A stretch of DNA of 64,000 nt from Diadema setosum (taxonomy: Eukaryota > Echinodermata > Echinoidea > Diadematoida > Diadematidae). The stretch covers positions 28,851,953-28,915,952 of the forward strand of contig NC_092696.1 in NCBI RefSeq assembly GCF_964275005.1, in the 5' to 3' direction. Every line of letters starts with the position of its first letter. Positions within the stretch are counted from its first letter, which is position 1. Under the pieces are notes generated by a model, which saw only the letters and a program-made list of their open reading frames with translations, did no database searches and was not told where the DNA came from. Below are positions 35,201 to 47,500 of this stretch, one piece after another. Made by a program: the position numbers and the translations under genes.

Positions 35201-35508
35201 TTCTTTCATATTTCATAAGAGGTTTCTCATTATCTCACAAAAAAAAAAAAAATGTTAGAAACCTGAAATTAGGTCTCAACCAAAACTATACGATCCCTTT
35301 AATTATGACTCTAAATGGGATTGTGGTAGCACCGGCTGAGTTACTGTTCCAAAATAAAACAAGATTTTAATACAGAAATGTATTTGTGTACACACCTGTG
35401 GGACTGTTGTGAGGGGATGATATCATTCCCTATTCTGATTTTCATTATTGTAGTGAACAACATTTTGTCTTGCTAAAAAATATATAAATAAATAAATAAA
35501 TAAATGAA

Positions 35509-35559
<51 letters not shown>

Positions 35560-38500
35560 ATCAGTATCAAATATTCTTGATGACTACAATCAGTCACTTT
35601 GAACACTATACACTGCTATATGCACAAAAATTGATTGTTTTGAAAATAAAACTTTGCAGTGTGATGCAAAAGTCATTAATTTTTGTGCGTAGGCTCGAAA
35701 AAATCCAGATTGTTATCTCTTGTGATAATGATTATAATAATAATAATAAGGTCTTATTTACCCAGGGTAGCCTCTTCAGTGTTGCCACTGCTCTACCAGA
35801 GGGCCCTGCTATTATTATTACCCTAGCATTGCCAGGTAACCATTCATACACCTGGGTCGAGAGGGACACAGTGGGTAAAAACATCTTGTCCAAGGACGTA
35901 AGCACTGGGCGGGATTCGAACTCGGGTCCTCTGTTCGGGAGTCGGGAGTCTTATCCACTATGCCACAGCGCCCCCAGCAATCATGATGCAAAAAATCAGT
36001 CCAGCTTGAATTTTTCAAACTCTTGCGAAAGTTGTCCTGTGCGGTGTGTATGAAGGCACATGAAGAAACCATCCATTTTTTAAATCGGAAACTGCAACTC
36101 GTCATGCTAGGTTCGCATACTGTTCTGCGTTATCATCCGGCCAATAGGCATGCACAGTCTGAAGATTCAAAGCGCTTCATTTAGAGCGAAATTATTCTTT
36201 CTTTAGAACTTCTTTTCAACATGTGAACAGTGGCAAACAAAATCAATGTTGACATCACGCTGCAAAAACCAATACAAAGCATGTGTGTGAATGTGGATAT
36301 ATCGGAGCAGCAAGCGCTACACACGAATGCAACCTACCATGCCTCTGTAGTAGTAGACAAAGACTCCAAGTCCAAGCTCCACAAGGAAGAGGAAGAGAAG
36401 CAAGAAAAAATACTGTTGGGGAGTGAGAGGAGAAAAGGAAATAAATCAAACACCACACACTGCATGAGGAACAAAAGAACTTTGTTTCACAGAGAACAGC
36501 TCTAATTTTACAGCTTAGTTTTCCATAGGTTGGCCACATTGGTCAACTCCACACGGTGGACACCACTGCGAAAAAATAATGCTGTATCTTTCTGCACGAC
36601 AGTGATAAGAATATGGTGGCAAAGTGTTACAGGAACACATACATTTGTACTGTAGTCACAATTTCATGAAGTAAGACACATTTCTAGTTTCACAGACATA
36701 TCGTTTTATTGTGCTTTAACCCGTTGAGGACGGACTACAGTACTTTTGCTACAACATGTATTTCCCAATGACACCTGCCCGAGTATACTCGGGACTCATC
36801 CTCAACGGGTTAATACTTGAGCATTCTATTCAGGGAGCATACATCAGTGTGAAATAATTTTAGGGATGAGGTTGAGTTGAAATGATTGTCTGAAAAAAAA
36901 AAGATATTTAGAAGTGGCATGTACACTTTAAATAACCATATCATATTAGAGATGATTCTGTTATCTGATAAAAAGCCAAAATTTTTCACAAAATACTTAA
37001 CAGTTTCATAGCCAGTGTCCTGATATGAGAAGCTATGATGTATAATACAAATGTAGATCAAAACCTTGCACACAGGAATGGCTATGAATATAATGCCTTA
37101 CAATGTAGTTCTGGTCATTACCATCAATAAGTATTATTGTTCATTCAGGGGCTGCAAACATTATCAATACCTCTTCACATACAAACTGTAACTACTGGTA
37201 CTCAGTGAATTGGCAAACATTACACTGATGAATGTTTTTGTTTAGAATTGGCAAAGTTTAATATAGCTATACTCTGATATGTGTAGATTCAATAAACTTC
37301 CATCCAACATATTACAAATCAAATATCAACCACTTGCTCCATCACGCCATCACAGATATATAAAATGGTGAAATTCATAGTTATTAATTTGATATCAATG
37401 TTAAAGATGTTTTTCTGCTCCCCCACCCCCCCCCCCAAAAAAAAAAAAGAAGCGGGGAAAACAAATCCCCCAGGACCTGAAGGGCCCAAGCAAATTACAA
37501 CTCAAAGACAGAGAGATAGTTACAGTGAGATCATGAGGCCAATGGCTGTGATGCCCCATAAACTGCCCGAGATGCCCCTCCAAAATTTGATTTTGGCTTT
37601 GATGCCCTCCTATAAAACTGACTACGGTATGATGCCTCTTTCAAAAGATTGAGGGTCAAGGCCAAATAACCATGAAATGGAACTGAAGGCCTGAAAAGTG
37701 AGATGAGAAATGTTTTAAGAATGACGTCACTTACCAGCAAGAGACAGTTCTTGACCTCCTGCACAGCTCCATAGCAACCAGTCGCCGCGATGATGATGAC
37801 CACCGCCCCTGAGCCGATGAGGGTGTAGGTGGCGATGGTGTAGCCGTAGGTGCAGAGCACCTCGGCATAGTCAAACTTGGAAATCATCGTCCAGATGCCC
37901 ACTCCGAGCACGCCGGCGCCGCCAAGCTGGAAGAGAAGGAAACGTTTGAGATGCCACTCGTTAACCCTTCTACGCTAGGGAATTTTATCATGTACAATGC
38001 TCTGCTCTGTCAATCAGTACTTGAAGCACACAAAGGGTTTATGTTTATTTATAATACACATTTTAATAAAACGACCATCAACATTTAAAACACACCTTTG
38101 TACTATCCAACTGAAGACTTCCCATCAAATGACAATCACCAAAATACTAGTAATTCAATAAATCAAAATTTTTAGACGATTTTGATACAGTTGTACATGG
38201 CAAAAGCAAAATGTGTATAGACTTGAGAAAAAAAAAATCTGAACATAAGATTTAAATCTACATAATATCATGATTGTGTCTACCATGCAATATTTTGTCA
38301 AATACACATAAATGTTTCCCTTTGTGTATGTTGGATAAGATACATCCCCAAAGACCAAATTTAACTCTTTATTTGCCATGTTCGCATGTCCGACTCAGTT
38401 GGCGGCGTGCCAAATTCGCATATTCTGCTCAAACACACAAACCCACCCAAACTGATCGATAAATCGCCAAATGCTGCAAAACAACTACAATGTAGGCATT

Positions 38501-41500
38501 TCTTGTGCTTCCAACCTCTCACATGCAGCTTGCATTTTATGTTGTGACTGACTAACAATGGGTGTTTCCTATTGGATTTGCATGTGAATTATAAGTTTCT
38601 GTCACTGTTGTGCGTGCAAAAGTCATGCTTTCACAGTAATTGAGCTACTACAGTACTCATTTGAAAGAAAAGCAATCATAGATTAGTCATACAATTTACA
38701 TCAAAGCAAAGCTTTTCATGTTCTCTACAATTTTACTCATTATGATATTTCCAGCTTAACAGAAATCTTAAAAAGTAACATAGGGCCTACATGTATATTT
38801 GAAAAACAGAATGTTTTCTCAAAGCATGACAAAGTTGGTGTCTCAGAATAATGTGGCACACAGGGGGTTTCCACCATGGCACAGGAAAAGTTAATATTGA
38901 AATACTTTCTAATGTCTACCATGCAATATTTTTAACTCAAAAGTGAAAAGCACACACGAATGTCAAATGCTATGTACACAACCTATAGTTTCCCTTTGTT
39001 TGTATTGTATGGTACATACCTGTATGTATCGCTAAAAGATGTACGTTCCCCAAAACCAAGTTTAAAGGGTCAGTTTACAATGTACGTGTACACGTCGTAC
39101 ATCATACATAATACACTGCACCTCGGGAATCTGAAAGAGGTTTGTGACCAACTTTGGCAGTCATGTCACAAATTCAGAGACTCCAACTCTCCCGTTTTCG
39201 ACGGGAGATCTCCCACCGAAATCCCATTTTTGCAAAATCTTCCGTTCTCCCGTTTGAGATTTAATTTCTCCCGCCCTGGCTCTTTGTCTCCCGTTGGAAA
39301 GGATTTCTTACATATTTCTATCGTATGTTGAAAAAATAAGCCTTAGATAGCACCAGAGAGCATCTAGAACCCTGGGAATTTCACGCTTCGCACACATCAA
39401 CTTTGAGTCTCCCGTTTGCTAGGGGTTTCAGGCGGGAGAATCTCCAGATCAGAAGGTCCTTTGGGTTGGAGTCTCTGCAAATTTCTAATACCAAAGTACT
39501 CCAGTACTGAAAGTCTATTCCCTCTGATGTCAATGTTATTTTATTGTTGCCACATTTCTTGTGCTATCATCAATTTTGCTGTAAGATGGTATAAAAAGAG
39601 AAATTTAACTTCCAGGACATACAGGTGCTGTACATGTACATTTAGGCCCTATTTCATGCAGTTCAAATTTGGAAAACAGCTCTCCACAACCATTTTATCA
39701 TACACTGTATACACAGACATACAATACAAATTGTATCTTGGTTTGTGAGTCGAGAAATACAGCTGTAAACTGTTCATCATGCATCTCTACTGTACGTATT
39801 CTGAATTGTAGCACAACTGTGCGGTAACTGCCTTGTACTGTTCGCCATCAGGGGGTGGGGATTGCTGAGTTATGGCATAGTTTATCTCAGATAAGTGATG
39901 CCTTGGAATGGCATCATATTTCTCCTCCCAAACGTATCTGTGTGTTCCCTGCTGGTTAAGGTTTAGTCTTGCCTCAAGTCTGAAAGTAAAAAGTGTATGG
40001 CCTTCACAAGCACTCTTTCTGGTATGCTGTTTTTGTACAAGTTTGTTGTTTTGTTTCTTTTTTTAAAGGTAAAAAAGGGCTAGGTTGCTACAAAAGTGTT
40101 CGGTGTCTACAAGAATCTAAGACGTAGGCTTTATACACAAAATAGTTCTGTCAAATGTTTGCTCACTCTATGCAATTCATTTCACAGTCAAGTCTTTTTC
40201 AAGTATTCTATTATAAATTCTGAAAGCAAACTCAGATCAAACATGTTTTACAATAATTTCTTTTTTTAAAGGTAAAAAAGGGCTACGTTGCTACAAAAGT
40301 TTTTGGTGTCTACAAGAATCTAAGACGTAGGCTTTATACACAAAATAGTTCTGTCAAATGTTTGCTCACTCTATGCAATTCATTTCACAGTCAAGTCATT
40401 TTCAAGTATTCTATTATAAATTCTGAAAGCAAACTCAGATCAAACATGTTTTACAATAAAATCTCCAATTATACACTGAGTCTGACCAGTCTTGAGTCCA
40501 GGGCCTCACTTCATAATGAGATGTTAGGATGGCAATCAGGCTGGAATAATAAATGTCATGGTACAGTGTAACTACGTGTACAAGAGCCCAGCATCCTGAT
40601 TGGCTGTTGCTACAATGTATGAGAAGTTAAAGGGACTGTACAGTACTGGTTGAGGTGGGGATTCATGTTTTGAACATTCCTATGTGAGATAATGAGAAAC
40701 CTCTAGTGAAATATGAAAGAGCATGTAATTTTAAGAAGGATTCAACATTAATTTGATGAAAATTGGTTTTCAAATGGCCGAGATATAAAAAAAAAAGTGA
40801 TAATAATGAAAGGCGACAGGCCACGCCTTTTATTAGGATCTCTTTGTTTCACCTTGTTTTAGATATCTCAGCCATTTCAAAACCAATTTTCATCAAATAA
40901 ACTTTTGATACTCCTTAGAATTGCATTCTCTTTGACATCTCATGGAGTGGTTTCTGAATATCTCGCAAAACGTTGAAAGCTAAATCCTCACCACAACCAG
41001 AACTGTCCACACCCTTTAATATTTTAACAAGACTTGCAATCCTTTACTGGAATTGGGCCCAGATGTGGTTTTTGTTGTTGTTGCTTTTTTTTTAAAGAAT
41101 GGTTCAGTCTAACAACCCATTCACACTAGTTACAAACACATTGTGTCATTAAAGATGGGGATACTTGAGCTTTCCAGTCTCACTGTGAACTAAAAAACTG
41201 AGCACTGTAGTTGGAACTACAATGTACCGAAAGCTCTTGCAACCATGAGAGTGTGTACATTTGGAATATCCACACACAGCCCATTTTGGGACATGGCTAC
41301 GGCCATGCCTGCTTATGGTCTGAGTCCCACCTTTCATAAGGACCAGTTTTGTTTTGGGATATCTCTGCCATTTCCAAACAGATTTTCATCAAATCAACTT
41401 TGAGTTCCTCTTCACGAATTGCATGCTCTTTACTATTTCAATACATTTTGTAAGTGTATGGTTTCTAATTATCTCATAATAAGTTAAAATCTGAATCCCC

Positions 41501-44500
41501 CACAGAAAACAATAACCATCTCTTTACATTATATCAAATGTTTACCAGAGACAGAGGAAGAGGGGAAAAAAAGAAAGAAAGAAAGAGATAGAGAGAGAGT
41601 GAGAGAGAGGGAAGCAAGTACAGGTTTGTACATCGAATATCAGAATGTACTGTAAGTACACTGTATATAGACAAATTGTACCTCCCACTCCAAGCATCCA
41701 ACCCCGCACTGGTTATCTCATGGACGGCAATAACGAGACCGATATAGACACCTGATTTGGGCAATAAACTATCTGTGGTATGCGGTGGATGACAAGAACG
41801 GACGGAAGAGAAGACACGACATCGCCAGGGATTCATCTCGCTGGCAGGGATACCACCAGATTATGATGCCATTCCAGCTTTTGAATATTTAGAGCACCAT
41901 CCCAATTTTTATCCTGTGAAAAGCTGTTGCTGGCAGTAGTGGTGGTGGTGGTGTTGATATATTCTGGGAGTGGGGTTGCGGGGCTGTGGTAATAGGCGGG
42001 GTTGGGGCAAGGGGTGGGGTTGGGGTGAGGGGTAGGGATGGAATGAGTAATGGGGTTGGGGTATGGGGTGGGATTGTGGTACAGATGTAATGGGTGGCGT
42101 TGGGGTAAGGGGTGGGGTGGGGTGAGGATTGGGATGAGGGGAGAGGGGTGGAATTGGGGTAAGGGTTGGGGTGAGGGGTGGGGATGGGGTGAGGGGTAGG
42201 GTTGAGGTGAGGAGTGGTTGGGTGAGGGGTGGGGTGCAGGGTGCAGTGGGGTTGGGTGAGGAGTGGGGCGTGAGGAGTGGGATGGGGTGGGGACAGCTCT
42301 GCAAGACAAGCCGCATGGTTGGGTACATTGCAGGTTTTGACCCTATTGTGAAATTACATGTACTATCAAAAGGGCTTTTTACACTTGTAAATTTTTGCTT
42401 AGTCCCGTACCAACGGTGGGGCTAAGGGGGGGCCTTAGCCCCACCGTTGGTACGGGACTATCCTTAGCCCACTTTCTGTTTACACTCGTTTTTGCCAAAG
42501 TGGGCTAGCCCCACCGATAATCCCGTACTATCTGGCCCTGCAAAATAGCAGGGTTAGCACCGCAATTGCGGTGCTAGCACCGCAATTGCAGTGCCAAGCA
42601 AGTGAGTATAAACAGAACGAAAAAATAATCCGGGGCTAAGCAACGGAGACAAAGTCCGACCCTCACTGACCAATCAGAAACGAGGTAATCAAGTGCTGCC
42701 GGTGCGTGCGTGTATGTGTACAGTGCACAGCGTAATCATGAATATTCATGTGGTTTGGAAAGTACCGGGACTAAGAAATACGAGTGTAAAAAGGTCAATT
42801 TTCTCCTTAGCCCCGGACAAGAGCTTAGTACAGGACTAATTGGCGAGTGTAAAAAGCTGAAAAAATTGGTACGGGACTAACGATAGTCCTGGGTCAGAGA
42901 AAGTACAGAGTTAAAAAACACAAGTGTAAAAAGGGCTTAACTGGTGTTTATGGAATGTACTGTGCATGAGATACAGGTAGCAATACAGTTTTACTCATCC
43001 ATAAATGATTTCGGAGGGAAGCTCTAGTTCACAATCCACTTAATTTTGATATAAAGAATTGTTCTTGATAACAAAAAAAGTAAAAGTTTGCCAAATAAAA
43101 TGGCACAAGAAAGCTCTAGAATTTCAGAGTTTCATGTGTTTTCGCACTTCAATCAAATTTCATATTTCAGCTCACGTGTAAAGATTGATAATGAGATACT
43201 GCCACACTCTCAGAACTGTCCTTTTTTACTCAGAAATGAAATCATCATAAAAAAAAAAATATATATAACATAGGCCTATACTTTCAATAATCATAAAATA
43301 AAAAAAATAAATAAAAAAACTCATAATGAAAATGCAAATTTCAATTATTTGAGACAACAACCAGCCCTTTAAAAAAATGCCATCATTGGCATCTACATTT
43401 AAAACGCTACACTTTTATAAAGTGAACTTGACATGAATAATTACGAACTGTGATAGTGATCATCTTTAATAGTGGATCCAGCAATGGCAGCACTTAAAAT
43501 CTTCTCTCTAACTTTTGAAGGGAATGTCTGACTCTGATTTTCCTCAAACATCAATGACTAACACTGCAGTTACTCAATCCTATACACTTGGGGTGAATTC
43601 CCCTTTCAGATGGAAGATGACTTCAAGAAGTGTGTTCAGCTCCTCTGCTTTCAATTCATCCCACACATACTTGCAAACTACTGTACATGTACTGTAGTAC
43701 AATGTACAACATTGGAAACCATTCTAATGCAATGAAAATGTACAAAATACACGCAAAGCCCCACATTCCTGCTACACAGATACATTGTAGATCTATGCAT
43801 GACTGCCAAAGTACACAGAGATCTAACAAACTGAATTTCTGCGGATGTTTGCTATTGACATGGACCGTTTGCTCTAAACCATTCTAACCACAGTTTGCAT
43901 TATACATCATTCTAGGGCCTACAAAGGTGCGTCCATGTACACCTTAGCAGCCTTTTCAGCAATTTGAGAAAAAAAAATGAAATATTGCACACTCTCCAAT
44001 TCTACACCTACAACATTGTACATGTACACACTCCACATGTACATCGATGTGGTTTCATCATACTGTACTCCTGTATCCACAATCTTAATACATAGTCCAT
44101 CTTCAAAAAGAGTCTGGTCATGTACCCTCTGTACAGTGTATTGTGCAGAGACCACAGTACACATGATACAGTACTTATTGCATTTGTACTGTACACATAC
44201 AACCAGTACAATGTATCACTTCTGTAGACAATATCGTACATACAATGTACATGTACGTACGTGATATACTGTATGGTATGCAATGTACAGCTGTTAAAAT
44301 ACAACTTTGTACATTTGACATTACATCTGTGTCACTATTGTTTGGTGTTTTTGTCCCAAATGTGGAAGAACAAAAAATAGATGTGTAAATGAATACTGGT
44401 ACATAAAACAAATATTAAAAGAAAAGTGAAATAATTTGTGTATCATAAATGCATCTGTTAGTATGACACTGCACAATGTACACACAAAACACAAAAATAC

Positions 44501-47500
44501 ACTGTATGGTGCATGCATTATTATGCTGTGCTGTGACTGTAGGCTGTGGTACACTGTTTTGTTGATACCCCCGTACCAGGTTTTGGCAAAAAGATATGCT
44601 GTATTAAGGCCTATTGGTAAATTACGTTGTTCATTACACACTTTCTCAGCAATATACGACTCAAGTACATACACATACTGTGTATTTTGTAAATTGTTGG
44701 TGCATGTGTATACAGCTGTATGCCTAGTCGTAAAGTTCATTGTTTCTGTACCTACGCGATAAGGCACACCTACAATATATTATCAGTGCTAACATTTACG
44801 TACTGTACATTGTATGTGTACAGTGTACATGTACAGTGTGTGCAAAAATACATCACAGGAACATTGTATACTTTAACAGAATCGTTGTTTCACACAACAT
44901 TGACACACAACACTGTCATGTGTGGGGGACTGAAATCTTGCTGGGTAATGACCCTGGACTCTTCATTGATACTCATCACACCCCATCACAGTACATGTAC
45001 GTTAGTCAGTTTGAAATCCCACGGCAGTGACTCACTGAGACAAGCAACACACAAAAGGTCACTATAAGATGACCTTTCACTACCAACACACACCCCAGCA
45101 TCTGAATGTCAAGTACAGCTAACGTACATTGTAAGGTACCAGTCTAGAATACAATGCTGCACACTGGCACTGGTATGACAGTCCCCGACCAGTCAAAATC
45201 TCTGTCAGATCAGTAACATTTTTGGGAATAGACCAGCAAAAATGGAAAAACTGGGTATCTACTGGTCCTACAGACTGGTCGGCCCAGTAGAAAAAAAAAA
45301 AAAATGTGTTAGTGTGCATCCCTGTAAAATGTGTATCATGTCCACTTTGTGGTGGGATATAGTTTACAAACTGTACAGAGTTTTATATCCCATGTAAACC
45401 CAATATTTTGTGTTTGTTTGTTTTTGTTTTGTTTTTGTTTTCCCAAATTTCGAGAGTGATATGCCACAAATTTGTATTCACAAATTTATCAACACACAAG
45501 TAGGAAATATGAGCTCTGATATAAAATGAACTACAAATGTTTAAATTATTTGTGCAGCTACAGCATACTGTACGAGCTGAAATTTTCGCGGTGGTTTTAT
45601 TTTCGCGAATTTCGCGAATCGCCTTTGAACCGCGAAAATAACAACACGCGAAAATAACAACGCGCTAATAGCTAAGTTCAGTTAGACCCTCGCAACTGCG
45701 AAATTAACAACACGCGAAAATGTCCTCCAAGTAGCAATTCGCGAAAATATCTGTATGCGAAAATTTCAGCTCGTACAGTATAGAGAAGTGCAGAAACATG
45801 ATTGCGCATGTGTTTACTGAGTATGTGAATCATACATTTGTGCATGTATTCACTACTAATACCAGTGCAGGTATAGTTGTGCAGTGAATGCTGCACCCAA
45901 TTCAAATGATCTTGGCATTAGTTCAGGAACAGAAAATTTCTCATAAGTTTGTAGCATTTTGTTTCAGGACAAGATCGTTAATATAATTGAATGAGTGAAT
46001 AATACCAACATCTGTATTTCCTGTACTCTACAATCATTACACTAATTTAACAAGCTTTGAATTCTATAATGCATCAACATGTATGCATGTACATGGTTGT
46101 AGGCCTACAATGTACATGACTAAAAGTGAGGCTGGATACATTATGTGCCACTGACTGCCATAATTTAAAAAAAAAAAAAAAAATCATGCCAGTTTCCTCA
46201 TCGCCACTGAAGAAAATCACTTTACTTGCAGCACACTATGAAACTGAAACCTTTCCTTCTCACATGCATATAGAATATCTGTGCATACAAAGTGTACATG
46301 AGAAACGTACACATGTATGCAATGTACGTGTACAAACTAAAAATATGCACTGACATTTGGATGTACTTTTAGTAAGTACTTGTATACATGTAGGCTGTAG
46401 ATCTCTCACAATCATGAATAACAAGAATACATTGTACAATGTATAACCTCAGCGATGTACAAAATGCAAATTTGTGTTAAGCAGTAGGTCTATAAAATGT
46501 ACATACTCATTACTGTAATGTACAATTGTACAGGTTATGCACACTGTAGGAAATGAAAATGACATTTCACCATGGGCTTTACTGACTCCGAAGAAAGAAA
46601 GTGATACAGTAGGCCTACATTGTATGAAGGTTCAGATTTTAGCTGTGCATGTGTACGTGAGAATGCAAGGTGAGAACAAGAAATTGTTTGGTTTTCTCTT
46701 TTGAACTGGGATACCGGTAATGCTTATTCCTCATCCATTGCTTAAATACACTTTTGTAGGTTTTTTACCTAATTCTATCACTATCGAAATTGTCTCACAA
46801 ATTTCCAATTCTGTATTTACACGTACATACTTTCACCTTATTATGTACTGGGATTGTACATATTGTATGTAAAGTTTTAACCTTTAAAGGACAAGTTCAC
46901 CTTCATTAACATAAGGATTGAGAGAATGTAGTAATATTAGTAGAACGCTTCATTGAAAGTTTGAATTGAAAGTTATGAATTTTTGAAGTTTTTGTGCAGT
47001 CACCGCTGGATGAGAAGACTACTGCAGTGTACTGTATGATGTCACATGCGTACAACAATATAAGGAAAATATAAAGAGAATTTCACAAAATTTCATCTTT
47101 TGAAAAAGGTACACATTCCCTTGACTTGTTACTGACATATGTCAATGGGTAATATTATTCCCATTGCCTTTAGAAAGAGGCAAGTCAAGTGCTCTTTATC
47201 ATGCAAAAAAAGTGAAAATATGTTGAATTTTCTTTACATTTATAAACTTTTAATACTGTTGTACTCATATGACATCACGAACGTAAGTAGTCTCCTCATC
47301 CAGTGGTTCCAACACAAAAATGTTAAAAATTCATAACTTTTGCATCGATTGTCCAATTTTCCTCAAACTTTCACTGATGTGTTCTACTAATATTGCTGCA
47401 TTCTCTCAATCCCTATGTTTATGAAGATGAACTTGTCCTTTACATCAGTGGCAAAGATTTTATAACAACAAAGTCCAGCAAATCCACCATGAATACAGGA

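Noticed and set aside
41833..42328. Pro/His-rich ORFs of 139 and 158 aa on the minus strand
   Set aside because: They are translations of the G-rich minisatellite in two overlapping frames, without splice or domain support.
43919..45067. Overlapping Cys/Tyr/Val-rich ORFs up to 148 aa
   Set aside because: They overlap on both strands in TGTAC-rich intronic DNA and show no domain or splice boundary.
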